NCBI GenBank assembly: GCA_034670065.1
Contig: JAXMOG010000005.1
Span: forward strand, 186,001 to 250,000
Direction: 5' to 3'
Length of the DNA: 64,000 nt
Source: Mesobacterium_A sp034670065
Lineage (GTDB): Bacteria; Pseudomonadota; Alphaproteobacteria; Rhodobacterales; Rhodobacteraceae
Below, one piece after another: positions 8,859 through 17,303 of the stretch. The notes under the pieces were generated by a model. That model was not told the DNA's origin. It saw nothing but the letters and a program-made list of their open reading frames with translations, and did no database searches. Within the stretch, counting starts at the first letter, position 1. Each line of letters starts with the position of its first letter. Made by a program: the position numbers and the translations under genes.

Positions 8859-9592
8859 GCCAATTCATCCACGGTTTGTGGGAAGATCATCTGAAAGCCT
8901 TCGGCGTATTCCGCTTTGCGACCACCTGCCATACCGCCAGAATTTCGGCGGAAATGGTTGCCCCGGTTTTCGGCGACATTGGTGTAGAAGTTCCACAGGT
9001 GCTCTTGTCCCTGCATGCATTCGATTGCGGCACGCTTCTTGTCCCAGACCGGCGTGATGTCCAGAAACACGTTGGGCTTCCATTCCATCTGCTCTGTCTG
9101 ATGCGGCTCAAACAGATACATCTGCGGGGCGCCCAGAACCTTCTGGCCGGGATTATGCCCCCAAGCCTGTGCGATCATCCGGCATTCCAGCGCGAATTGC
9201 GTCGTGTTCATATGGTCTGTGTTATAGGGATCCCATTTTGAATGGCTCATCATCCATTTGGGTTGCACTTCACGGATGATATCCACCATCTGATCCTGCG
9301 CGTCCCGATCCAGACGAAGCGGGTAATCCCCCAGATCAAGGAAACGAATATCGTTTACCCCCAAAGCGGCTGCAGCATTCTGCGCTTCTTCCTGACGGGC
9401 TTCCTTGACACGCTCCAGTGTCATGCCCTCTTGCTTCCACAGTTTTGCGCTTTCGCCGCGCTCCCCATAGGACAAGCACGCCACCGTTACTTCGTATCCA
9501 AGGCTTTGGTGCAACGCGATGGCCCCGCCAGCGCGCCAGACAAAATCTGCCGCATGCGCGGAAATAACGAGAGCGGTTTTTTTGTCAGACAT
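8855..9592 (-). CDS. galB: 4-oxalomesaconate hydratase (PIG-L family, GalB type)
   Basis: A 245-residue zinc-dependent protein of the PIG-L/LmbE deacetylase fold that has been recruited as a hydratase. The metal motif is HAAD (H13, D16), with a further candidate in SHSKWDPYNTDHMN near 115-128. GalB converts 4-oxalomesaconate to 4-carboxy-4-hydroxy-2-oxoadipate and is unrelated to the amidohydrolase-type LigJ. It is the first gene of the operon; 164 bases separate it from the divergent LysR regulator. Confidence 0.9.
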   Translation of the reverse strand: MSDKKTALVISAHAADFVWRAGGAIALHQSLGYEVTVACLSYGERGESAKLWKQEGMTLERVKEARQEEAQNAAAALGVNDIRFLDLGDYPLRLDRDAQDQMVDIIREVQPKWMMSHSKWDPYNTDHMNTTQFALECRMIAQAWGHNPGQKVLGAPQMYLFEPHQTEQMEWKPNVFLDITPVWDKKRAAIECMQGQEHLWNFYTNVAENRGNHFRRNSGGMAGGRKAEYAEGFQMIFPQTVDELA

Positions 9593-9693
9593 TCGAAGCC
9601 TCCAGTTGGTCCAGACCAGGCAGTGATACCCATTGATAGGCTGACACCTACTCTACCAGCGGCGGGTCCAGCCATTTCAATTCCCGTGAACTT

Positions 9694-9712
9694 GTATTAA
9701 TTTTTGCTATAC
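9694..9712. promoter_or_regulatory. Candidate LysR box GTAT-N11-ATAC
   Basis: An interrupted palindrome with arms GTAT (9694-9697) and ATAC (9709-9712) and an 11-base AT-rich centre fits the T-N11-A pattern of LysR-type operators. It lies between the divergent galB operon and the tandem-HTH LysR gene, 45 bases before the latter's start. Binding is inferred. Confidence 0.5.
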
Positions 9713-9756
9713 GTCATGATGTTCTGGCCCTGCCAATAGAACGTGAACCCATTGCT

Positions 9757-10989
9757 ATGACGGTAAATTTTCCAAACATTCGGCATTTAAAAGCATTCAG
9801 AGAAGTTGCTTTAGAGGGCGGGATAAGCGCTGCGGCCGCACGTGTGCACTTGTCACAACCTGCCGTCACCCAAGCGATTGCAGGCATGGAAGACCGTTTG
9901 CAGACCGCATTGTTTGACCGCCGTCGCGATGGGATGTTCGTAACTGAAGTCGGGTCCGTTCTGTTGTCACGGGTAGAGCGGATGTTCAGTCATATCGACG
10001 ATGGTATTGAACAGGCGATCAGATCAGCCGGGCGGCGGGATGATGCACCAGTGGCCGGATTTCAGAATGGGCTCACCGCGTCACAGCTCAGGGCCTTGGT
10101 CGCCATATGGGAAAAAGGCAGCTTCAGCCTTGCCGCGCGCGAAATCGGAATTTCGCAACCCTCGATCCATCGAGCCGGTCGAGATCTGGAAAAGCTGTCG
10201 GGAATGACCCTTTTTGTTACAACCCGAAAAGGGATTGAACTGACACCACAGGCAGAGATTTTTGCACGTGCGGTCAAACTGGCCGCAGCAGAGTTGCGCC
10301 AGGCCTATGATGAAATCGCCCGGATCAAAGGACAGGACAGCACCAATATCCTGGTTGGTTCAATGCCGTTGTCACGCACATTTATCCTGCCCGAGGCAAT
10401 ACACCAGTTGTTGAGCGAAGGTGGCAACACTCAAGTCCAGACGGTGGATGGGCCCTATAGTGAACTGTTGCGCGGGCTGCGGCACGGTGATCTGGATGTG
10501 CTGATTGGAGCATTGCGCTTCCCCGCCCCAACGGATGATGTGGTGCAAGAAGCGCTGCTAGATGATCCGTTGGCCGTCGTTGTGGCCCCCAACCACCCTT
10601 TGGCCAACAAGAAAGGCCTGACCCTGGCCGACACAATGGACTATCCGTGGATTGCCCCCCCAAAAACGACCCCCGCAGGCAATTACCTGTATCGCGTGTT
10701 AGACATTGAGAACCTCAAAGAAACACCCGTGCGCATTGTCTCCAGCTCATTGGTTCTGGTGCGGGGTCTTTTGGCGCGGGGTGACTACGTAACCCTTCTT
10801 TCACCCCGTCAGGCCGCCACAGAACAGGCACAAGGGCTTCTGGTTCCGCTGGACATTACACTGCCAGACAGCTCTCGGCCGATCGGTCTGACGTATAGAT
10901 TGGGATGGACGCCAACCCCGACACAGGCACATTTTTTTGACCTGATCCGAAACGCAGCGCAGGCCCTGAAAAATTCCACCTATACCTAA
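9757..10989 (+). CDS. LysR-type regulator with two HTH domains (probable lig/gal regulator)
   Basis: At 410 residues this is about 100 longer than a normal LysR protein. Residues 8-66 form a LysR winged HTH (SAAAARVHLSQPAVTQAI, then FDRRRDGMFVTEVG). A second, different one spans 107-165 (SLAAREIGISQPSIHRAGRD, then FVTTRKGIELTP). The periplasmic-binding-like effector domain follows (about 195-400, ILVGSMPLSRT onward). It is divergent from the protocatechuate 4,5-cleavage operon and sits directly before ligC, so it most likely senses a pathway intermediate. The repeated DNA-binding domain is a true in-frame arrangement with no internal stop. Confidence 0.85.
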   Translation: MTVNFPNIRHLKAFREVALEGGISAAAARVHLSQPAVTQAIAGMEDRLQTALFDRRRDGMFVTEVGSVLLSRVERMFSHIDDGIEQAIRSAGRRDDAPVAGFQNGLTASQLRALVAIWEKGSFSLAAREIGISQPSIHRAGRDLEKLSGMTLFVTTRKGIELTPQAEIFARAVKLAAAELRQAYDEIARIKGQDSTNILVGSMPLSRTFILPEAIHQLLSEGGNTQVQTVDGPYSELLRGLRHGDLDVLIGALRFPAPTDDVVQEALLDDPLAVVVAPNHPLANKKGLTLADTMDYPWIAPPKTTPAGNYLYRVLDIENLKETPVRIVSSSLVLVRGLLARGDYVTLLSPRQAATEQAQGLLVPLDITLPDSSRPIGLTYRLGWTPTPTQAHFFDLIRNAAQALKNSTYT

Positions 10990-11092
10990 ATTGAATAGCC
11001 AAGTGCCGCATTCGATTTCCGATCTTCCAGACAAAAGCCTAGGGTGGCCTCCGAAAACTGCAGGCCAAAACCACGAATTAAAGGAAACGATC

Positions 11093-12040
11093 ATGCGGAT
11101 TTGCGTTGCCGGGGCCTATGGCGCCTTTGGGATGAAACACTTGGATGCCCTGGCCAAAATTGATGGGGTCACTGTCACCTCTGTGATGGGGCCGACCAAG
11201 GCAAAGATCGAAGCATTTGCCGCCGAACGTGGGATTGGACATGCAGGCGCAACACTGGAAGAGTGCATCGCACGAGACGATGTGGATGCCGTCATCCTGT
11301 CAACGCCCACACAGATGCACGCCGAGCAGGCCATCGCCTGCATGAAGGCCGGTAAGCACGTATTGGTCGAGATTCCGATGGCGGACACATTGGCTGACAG
11401 TCAAGAAATCGTCCGCGTTCAGCAAGAAACCGGGCTTGTGGCCATGGCAGGCCAAGTGCGTCGCTTCAACCCGTCACATCAGTGGATTCACAACAAAATC
11501 AAAGCAGGCGAACTGACCCTACAGCAGCTGGACGTTCAGACCTATTTCTTCCGCCGCACAAACACCAATGCCAAAGGAGAGCCCCGGACATGGACGGATC
11601 ACCTGTTGTGGCACCACGCCTGTCACACGGTTGACCTGTTCCAATACCAAACCGGTGGCCCCGCTGTTGAAGCGTTTGGCCTGCAAGGGCCCAAACATCC
11701 GGAACTGGGAATCGCAATGGATATGTCGATTGGTCTGAAAGCCGAAAACGGTGCGATTTGCACATTGTCACTCAGCTTCAACAACGACGGTCCATTGGGC
11801 ACATTCTTCCGCTATATCTGTGACAATGGCACCTACATCGCGCGTTACGACGATCTGTTTGACGGCAATGAAAACCAAATTGATCTATCGGACGTCGCCG
11901 TGTCCAACAACGGAATCGAACTGATCGACCGAGAGTTTATTTCGGCCATTCAAGAAGGCCGCACGCCAAACGGCGCTGTCGCAGATGTGCTGGGCGCGAT
12001 GGAAACGCTCGACAAAATCGAACGCGGCTTCCCTAGCTAA
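11093..12040 (+). CDS. ligC: 4-carboxy-2-hydroxymuconate-6-semialdehyde dehydrogenase
   Basis: A 315-residue Gfo/Idh/MocA-fold dehydrogenase that oxidises the LigAB product (as its hemiacetal) to 2-pyrone-4,6-dicarboxylate with NAD(P)+. Long blocks resemble the Sphingobium LigC family: TPTQMHAEQAIACMKAGKHV, RRFNPSHQWIHNKI, WTDHLLWHHACHTVDLF and SLSFNNDGPLGTFFRYICDN. The family EKP motif is replaced by VEIP (92-95), as I recall for LigC. ATG 11093 is chosen because AAGGAAACG precedes it and the homologous N-terminus MRICVAGAYG starts there; an in-frame TTG lies upstream at 10991. The gene is separated from the other lig genes by its regulator. Confidence 0.94.
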   Translation: MRICVAGAYGAFGMKHLDALAKIDGVTVTSVMGPTKAKIEAFAAERGIGHAGATLEECIARDDVDAVILSTPTQMHAEQAIACMKAGKHVLVEIPMADTLADSQEIVRVQQETGLVAMAGQVRRFNPSHQWIHNKIKAGELTLQQLDVQTYFFRRTNTNAKGEPRTWTDHLLWHHACHTVDLFQYQTGGPAVEAFGLQGPKHPELGIAMDMSIGLKAENGAICTLSLSFNNDGPLGTFFRYICDNGTYIARYDDLFDGNENQIDLSDVAVSNNGIELIDREFISAIQEGRTPNGAVADVLGAMETLDKIERGFPS

Positions 12041-12056
12041 GCGTTCCCTAACAAAC

Positions 12057-12118
12057 TGCCCGACCCAATTGTTGTCTTCACGAACTCATAGTTCAGAGCC
12101 AACGGATTGGGTCGGGCA
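12057..12118. terminator. Long inverted repeat between ligC and the next gene
   Basis: A perfect 13-bp inverted repeat (TGCCCGACCCAAT at 12057-12069 and its complement at 12106-12118) encloses 36 bases. It lies between the convergent ligC and Gfo/Idh genes and probably terminates one or both transcripts. No T-run follows. Confidence 0.55.
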
Positions 12119-12164
12119 CAGTGCGTTTTGCGGCCGTGAACCCGATTAGACAGGAAAATGCGCT

Positions 12165-13277
12165 TTAGTCAGCGCCACTAAGGGGAAGGGGCACAACTTG
12201 CCCCGTCAATGCGCTTTGCTGCGCCGCCTGCCCCATCTCCACGGCTTTCCAACCATCCTCCAAGCTGACATCGGGCTGATCCCTTTCACCACGGACCAGC
12301 GCCAGAAACCCCTCGTGTTGATAATAGGTAGAGCCGTTATGATCCCCGGCCTCCAGCAATGTGGGATCAACCGGAAAATCGCGGTGTTCCGGGCCTTTGG
12401 GATCACGCGGGCTGATGATGATCTGGGGGATTGGGGCCTCGCCCAGATGCGCAGGCCAAAACCGGCCTGGACCGGGCACCAGCGCTTCGATCTTGCCATT
12501 CGGCCCGACGGCGCTGATCTCTTCCTGATATCGCGCACCTTCGGCAAACATGCACAGTTCCAGCATCGCCCGCATGCCGTTGGCAAAATCCACAATAACG
12601 TAGCCATTATCTAAGATATCAGAGGTTTTTCCGTTATACACCTCATCAAGATGGTTCACATCCTGCCCTGCACTGGCCATCACTCGCACGGGTTCCGACT
12701 TTGTCAGTAACCTCATCAAATCAAAGAAATGGCAGCATTTTTCGACAAAGGTTCCGCCGGATTTCTGATTGAACCGGTTCCAATCACCGACTTTCGGCAG
12801 AAACGGAAAGCGATGTTCGCGGATGGTCAACATCTTGATCCCGCCCGTCGCGGTATCCACGGACTCCAGCAGTGCCGCAACGGGTGGCATGTAACGATAT
12901 TCCATCGCAACCCAGATCGGCGCCGGGTAGCTGTCACGGAGCGCGACCAGCCGCTCGACATCTGCCGGATCGGTGAAAAGAGGCTTTTCAACAAGCACGG
13001 GCAATGGGCGTAGCCTGGCGATCAGCTCCAGCTGGTCCATATGGCAAAAATTGGGGCTGACAATGACCAGACAATCCAGTTGCTCAATGGCCAACATGTC
13101 TTCGAGGCTATCGCAAAACCGTGCATCTGGGGCGAAACCTGCAGCGATACGTGCCATTTCGGCGTCGGGTTCGTAAATTGCGGAAACCTGTGTGTCTGGC
13201 AGCAAGGCGATATTGCGCAGATGTTCCTGCCCCATCATTCCGCAACCGATGACGCCATAATGCGTGGTCTTCGTCAT
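12165..13277 (-). CDS. Gfo/Idh/MocA family oxidoreductase
   Basis: A 370-residue NAD(P)-dependent dehydrogenase. The Rossmann loop is GVIGCGMMGQEH (about 8-19), the EKP motif is intact in VLVEKPLF (about 94-101), and FVEKCCHFFDLMR near 178-190 supplies the catalytic histidine. Members oxidise sugars, cyclitols or sugar acids. It lies 9 bases after a GntR regulator on the same strand, so the two are probably cotranscribed and divergent from the monooxygenase-TRAP operon. It may oxidise the carbon skeleton that operon imports; the substrate is unknown. Confidence 0.8.
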   Translation of the reverse strand: MTKTTHYGVIGCGMMGQEHLRNIALLPDTQVSAIYEPDAEMARIAAGFAPDARFCDSLEDMLAIEQLDCLVIVSPNFCHMDQLELIARLRPLPVLVEKPLFTDPADVERLVALRDSYPAPIWVAMEYRYMPPVAALLESVDTATGGIKMLTIREHRFPFLPKVGDWNRFNQKSGGTFVEKCCHFFDLMRLLTKSEPVRVMASAGQDVNHLDEVYNGKTSDILDNGYVIVDFANGMRAMLELCMFAEGARYQEEISAVGPNGKIEALVPGPGRFWPAHLGEAPIPQIIISPRDPKGPEHRDFPVDPTLLEAGDHNGSTYYQHEGFLALVRGERDQPDVSLEDGWKAVEMGQAAQQSALTGQVVPLPLSGAD

Positions 13278-13286
13278 TTGTATTTC

Positions 13287-13997
13287 CTACTTAAGACGCT
13301 GCACGTAAAGCGCGCGCTCTGTGTCAAACCATGTTCGTGAGAATTCGACCGCCCGCACACCGTCTGCCCAACTGAAGCGCTCGATATATCCGGTGATTGT
13401 GCCAGCGGGCTTGGTGAATTCGCTTGGTGCCCATTCTGGGACTGAGCCAATACCAACGCGATCTTCGGCGCGGGTGATCCAGAAGCCGAGCCGTTCTTGA
13501 TAAAAGTGGTATAGAGAATCTGAGATTGCGCTCTCTGACACCTCACCTGCATCTGCGTCCAACCAGATCTCCTCAACCCCAATGATCGTGTCGTTGAGAA
13601 ATCGTAGACGGCGAATTCTGGTGGCCTTGGAGGATGTGCCAAACTCTGGCAGATCACTGGGCTTTTCCATCGCCGTGACATCCAGGATATGCGCGCGGGG
13701 CAATCCGCCGCCCTCCAGAAGCTCTAGCCGGAACATCGCGTAGATGCTGTCATTCTGACCACCGTGACGCACATAGTTGCCAGAGCCCTGAATCCGCTCA
13801 AGCATCTGTTTTTTCACAAGGATATTCAGTGCCTTGCGCAACGTCCCGACAGAAGTGTTCAGCGACTTTGCCATCTCGCGCTCAGGAGGAAGGCGCTCTC
13901 CATCCATCAATCGCCCAGCACTGATATCGCGGATCAGAAGCTCGCTAATCTGCACATAAGCGGGCAAAGCATTTGGGTTTCCGGCACTGGGCGTCAT
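13287..13997 (-). CDS. GntR-family regulator (HutC/UTRA subfamily)
   Basis: A 236-residue regulator. The N-terminal winged HTH contains LPPEREMAKSLNTSVGTLRKALNILVKKQMLERIQGSGNYV (about residues 36-76, given by position). It is followed by a UTRA effector domain beginning near residue 85 and including IRRLRFLNDTIIGVEEIWLD near 125-145. HutC-type regulators usually repress and are released by a pathway metabolite. It faces the SsuD-like monooxygenase gene across 110 bases and precedes a Gfo/Idh dehydrogenase, so it most likely controls both directions. Confidence 0.85.
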   Translation of the reverse strand: MTPSAGNPNALPAYVQISELLIRDISAGRLMDGERLPPEREMAKSLNTSVGTLRKALNILVKKQMLERIQGSGNYVRHGGQNDSIYAMFRLELLEGGGLPRAHILDVTAMEKPSDLPEFGTSSKATRIRRLRFLNDTIIGVEEIWLDADAGEVSESAISDSLYHFYQERLGFWITRAEDRVGIGSVPEWAPSEFTKPAGTITGYIERFSWADGVRAVEFSRTWFDTERALYVQRLK

Positions 13998-14107
13998 TGT
14001 TTTCGTTCCCGAAATATCACGGTGAGAAAAAATTGATACACCATTGATTTACATCAAAGCCAATGCTACGCAAGTGAAAAATGGCGCCCATTCCAGAGAG
14101 GAAATCC

Positions 14108-15262
14108 ATGACTGTCGTACCAATTTCATCACCTGACTTGGACGCAGCGGAGGTGTCATGGTTTGCCGCGCTTTGCTCTGATGACTATCAGTTTTTAGGG
14201 GTACCGGATGGGGATCTGCGGTCCAGCTGGGCGCATTGTTCAGATATCGTAAAGACCGCCGAAGCGCAGGGTTTCGGAAACATCCTGTGCCCGTCATCCT
14301 ATCAGGTGGGCCAAGATACACTGACATTCGTCGCCGGTTGCGCACCGATCACCAAAGACATCAACCTGCTGGCTGCCGTGCGTTGCGGCGAGGTTCAGCC
14401 CATCATGTTGGCCCGCACAATCGCAACGCTGGATCACATGCTGGAAGGGCGACTGACTATAAACATCATCAGTTCGGACTTCCCCGGTCAGAAAGAAGAG
14501 AGCGCCTATCGCTATCAACGCTCCCGCGAAGTTGTGGAGATATTGAAGCAAGCCTGGACCCAAGAGGAAATTTCCTATGAGGGCGAAATCTATAACTTCA
14601 AAGGCTTAACAACCGATCCAGTTATCCCTTACCAAACCGGCGGACCGCTTTTGTACTTTGGCGGGTATTCCCCCATGGCGCTGGAACTGTGCGGTCAGCA
14701 TTGTGATGTTTATCTGATGTGGCCAGAGAAACAGGAAGAACTGGCCGGGCGGATGCGCGCCGTGAATGCTGTGGCTGAAAAACATAACCGGACGTTGGAC
14801 TACGGGCTGCGCGTCCACATGATTGTGCGCGACACGGAAAAAGAAGCGCAGGAATACGCCGAATACATCACATCGAAATTGGATGATGATTACGGCCGGA
14901 TGATCCGCGAACGCGCCTTGGATTCATCGTCGCTTGGCGTCTCTCACCAGTCGGCAAATCGCGAAATCGCGGATGAATACGGTTATATAGAACCAAATCT
15001 GTGGACAGGCGTTGGACGAGCACGTTCGGGGTGCGGTGCCGCTTTGGTGGGATCAGCCGATCAGGTTCTGTCCAAGATCGAAGCCTATCAAAAGATGGGA
15101 ATGCGTGCGTTCGTGTTCTCTGGCTACCCTCATATTGATGAGGCCGAGCATTTTGGCCGCCTTGTTATGCCCCACTTGAAAACCTGTTCGATGCCGCATG
15201 CCTATGGGCGTGTGCCGGCCAGTGCCCCACCAACACCACTTGCCGCAGGAGTTCGCCGCTAA
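14108..15262 (+). CDS. SsuD-like flavin-dependent monooxygenase (LLM class)
   Basis: A 384-residue luciferase-like monooxygenase. C-terminal blocks PNLWTGVGRARSGCGAALVG and FVFSGYPHIDEAEHFGRLV, and GLRVHMIVRDTEKEAQ near 225-240, closely match alkanesulfonate monooxygenase SsuD and the sulfoquinovose monooxygenase SmoC. Such enzymes use reduced FMN and O2 to break a C-S bond, giving an aldehyde and sulfite. ATG 14108 follows AGAGAGGAAAT; an upstream in-frame ATG at 14081 has no good ribosome site. The next genes encode an aldo/keto reductase (start overlapping by one base) and a flavin reductase, the expected partners. The sulfonate role is inferred; C-N cleaving LLM enzymes remain an alternative. 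Confidence 0.82.
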   Translation: MTVVPISSPDLDAAEVSWFAALCSDDYQFLGVPDGDLRSSWAHCSDIVKTAEAQGFGNILCPSSYQVGQDTLTFVAGCAPITKDINLLAAVRCGEVQPIMLARTIATLDHMLEGRLTINIISSDFPGQKEESAYRYQRSREVVEILKQAWTQEEISYEGEIYNFKGLTTDPVIPYQTGGPLLYFGGYSPMALELCGQHCDVYLMWPEKQEELAGRMRAVNAVAEKHNRTLDYGLRVHMIVRDTEKEAQEYAEYITSKLDDDYGRMIRERALDSSSLGVSHQSANREIADEYGYIEPNLWTGVGRARSGCGAALVGSADQVLSKIEAYQKMGMRAFVFSGYPHIDEAEHFGRLVMPHLKTCSMPHAYGRVPASAPPTPLAAGVRR

Positions 15263-16152
15263 TGGAACGCATTCGTCTTTCCGACACCCTAGAGATGAGC
15301 CGGATTGTATACGGATTGTGGCGCGTGGCTGATGATGCCGATACGTCGCCCGCCCATGTCACCGCCAAGATCGACGCCTGTCTGGATCAAGGTATCACTA
15401 GCTTTGATCAGGCCGATATCTATGGGGACTATGGGGCCGAAGCCGTATTGGGAGGCGCGCTGCGCGCAAACCCTGCGCTGCGTCAACAAATGCAGATCGT
15501 CACAAAATGCGATATCGTGGCCCCTTGCGGAAAATATGCGGACGTTCCGGTTAAATACTACGACACGTCTGCCGCCCATATTCAGGCCTCTGTCGAAGCG
15601 TCGCTGAGCAATATGGCGATAGATCACATTGATCTATTGCTGGTGCACCGCCCCGACCCGTTTATGGACCATCACGAAACCGGCTCAGCATTGGATGAGT
15701 TGGTTGCGGCGGGCAAGGTTGGGAACATCGGGGTTTCCAATTTCAAACCCTGGGACTGGGAATTGCTGCAATCCGCAATGACGAACAAGTTGGTTACCAA
15801 CCAGCTTGAAGTATCGCTGAACGCGCATGACGGCTTCACCAACGGCGACATCGCATTCCACCAGAAGAACGGTGAACACATTATGGCTTGGTCACCACTT
15901 GGCGGCGGTGCTCTGATGTCTGATGGCGGTGAAGTTGCTCAGGTTTTGGATACGGTTGCTGGTGAAAACAACGTTGACCGGGCAGCCGTGGCTGTGGCGT
16001 GGTTGCTGGCCCACCCGGCCAAGATCTTGCCGGTCATGGGCACAAATAATCTGACCCGGATCGCGGCGATTTCCGATGCTTTGAAGGTCAAGATGGATCG
16101 CCAGACGTGGTTCAAGCTCTATACAGCGGCCTTGGGCCGCGAAGTGGCATAG
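15262..16152 (+). CDS. Aldo/keto reductase (YdhF-like)
   Basis: A 296-residue NADPH-dependent reductase. The catalytic tetrad is complete: D49 and Y54 in SFDQADIYG, K82 in TKCDI and H129 in LLVHRPDP. It resembles the YdhF group (LVAAGKVGNIGVSNFKPWD, LVTNQLEVS, AWSPLGGGAL). Its start overlaps the monooxygenase stop, so they act together. In the sulfo-SMO pathway an enzyme of this superfamily (SmoB) reduces the aldehyde made by the monooxygenase; the same job is proposed here but not proven. Confidence 0.85.
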   Translation: MERIRLSDTLEMSRIVYGLWRVADDADTSPAHVTAKIDACLDQGITSFDQADIYGDYGAEAVLGGALRANPALRQQMQIVTKCDIVAPCGKYADVPVKYYDTSAAHIQASVEASLSNMAIDHIDLLLVHRPDPFMDHHETGSALDELVAAGKVGNIGVSNFKPWDWELLQSAMTNKLVTNQLEVSLNAHDGFTNGDIAFHQKNGEHIMAWSPLGGGALMSDGGEVAQVLDTVAGENNVDRAAVAVAWLLAHPAKILPVMGTNNLTRIAAISDALKVKMDRQTWFKLYTAALGREVA

Positions 16153-16169
16153 GGAAAGGGAAGCGCGAA

Positions 16170-16664
16170 ATGGCAGATGCGTTCAAACCTACCGGCGAAA
16201 ACACCCGCCTGCTGCGTGATGCCTTTGGGCGGTTCGCAACCGGTGTTACCGTGGTGACCGTGCCCTCAACAGATGGTCCAGTTGGGATCACTGCGAACAG
16301 CTTTTCGTCGCTATCGTTGGACCCAGCGCTGGTCTTGTGGTCACCCTCAAAGGGGTCGCGCCGGTTCCAATATTTTGAAGCAGCGCCATTTTTCGCGATC
16401 CATATCTTGGCGGACGATCAGGCCAGTGTCTGCGAAGGTTTCGCGCGGGATATGCATGCCTTTGACGGGCTGGACATGACCATCAGCGAACATGGTGTGC
16501 CATTGATCAACAACTGTTTGGCGCGGCTGGAATGCCAGCATGTGGCAACCCATCCCGGCGGCGATCATGTGATCGTGGTTGGGCAAGTGACGTTTGCAGA
16601 ATTGAACGATGGCAACGCGCTTGGGTTTTTCGCAGGCAAGTACGGGGTCTTCCAGGCCGCATAG
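16170..16664 (+). CDS. NAD(P)H:flavin reductase family protein
   Basis: A 164-residue HpaC/flavin reductase domain protein. LRDAFGRFATGVTVVTV (about 15-31), GITANSFSSLSLDPALVLWSP (39-59, by position) and FAIHILADDQ near 75 are the FMN-binding blocks of the family. It supplies reduced flavin to the SsuD-like monooxygenase encoded two genes upstream, so the operon encodes a two-component monooxygenase. ATG 16170 follows AAAGGGAAG; an upstream in-frame ATG at 16107 would overlap the reductase gene and has no support. Confidence 0.88.
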   Translation: MADAFKPTGENTRLLRDAFGRFATGVTVVTVPSTDGPVGITANSFSSLSLDPALVLWSPSKGSRRFQYFEAAPFFAIHILADDQASVCEGFARDMHAFDGLDMTISEHGVPLINNCLARLECQHVATHPGGDHVIVVGQVTFAELNDGNALGFFAGKYGVFQAA

Positions 16665-16685
16665 CCCTGGAGGGAGGACGGCCCA

Positions 16686-17303
16686 ATGGGCCAACAAGGG
16701 AGGAGAACGCTTTTGGGAGGACTATTGGCGGTGCTCGCACCATTAAGCTTTGTGAACCATCACGTTTTACGTGTTGGGCGCGGCATCGGTGCGATTGCTG
16801 TTGCGCTGATGGTCATCGCAATTTTGATACAGGTGTTCTTTCGTTACATCCTGAACAATGCCCTACCCTGGCCGGATGAGGCCGCACGGTTCTGCATGCT
16901 GTGGATGGCCGGTCTGATGGCCCCAACGGCGTTTCGGCAAGGTGGGTTTGTCGCCATCGACATGCTGGTGGTTATGCTGCCGCGCTTGATTGGTGGCGTC
17001 ATCAACCTTTGTCTTTTGTTACTGTCTTTGCTTGTTTTGGTCGTTGCCGTGCAAATTGGGTGGAGCGAGGTCACAGGCTTTGGCGGGCGTTTCTCAACAG
17101 CATCGCTGTATATTCCGACATCACTGGATTTTTCCGAATTTATGCGCGTTCCGCGGTCTTGGATGATGGCGTCGCTGCTGGTGGGCGTAACGTTACTGAC
17201 CAGTGTAAATATCGAACTGATCCTGCGCGCCTTGGTTCGCCTTATGGGCGGCGAGGACAAACTGGCGCCTGTTGGTCCTGCTGACATTGGAGGAGCGGAA
17301 TAA
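16686..17303 (+). CDS. TRAP transporter small permease (DctQ family)
   Basis: A 205-residue membrane protein with four hydrophobic segments (about residues 33-53, 66-82, 98-122, 158-178). The DctQ signature is present: LIQVFFRYILNNALPWPDEA, then LWMAGLMAPTAFRQGGFVAID. It is the small membrane subunit of a tripartite ATP-independent periplasmic transporter. GGAGGGAGG precedes the ATG. It follows the flavin reductase by 21 bases and shares one base with the large-permease start (17303). The long 30-residue N-terminal extension is not usual for the family, so a start further in is possible. Confidence 0.9.
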   Translation: MGQQGRRTLLGGLLAVLAPLSFVNHHVLRVGRGIGAIAVALMVIAILIQVFFRYILNNALPWPDEAARFCMLWMAGLMAPTAFRQGGFVAIDMLVVMLPRLIGGVINLCLLLLSLLVLVVAVQIGWSEVTGFGGRFSTASLYIPTSLDFSEFMRVPRSWMMASLLVGVTLLTSVNIELILRALVRLMGGEDKLAPVGPADIGGAE

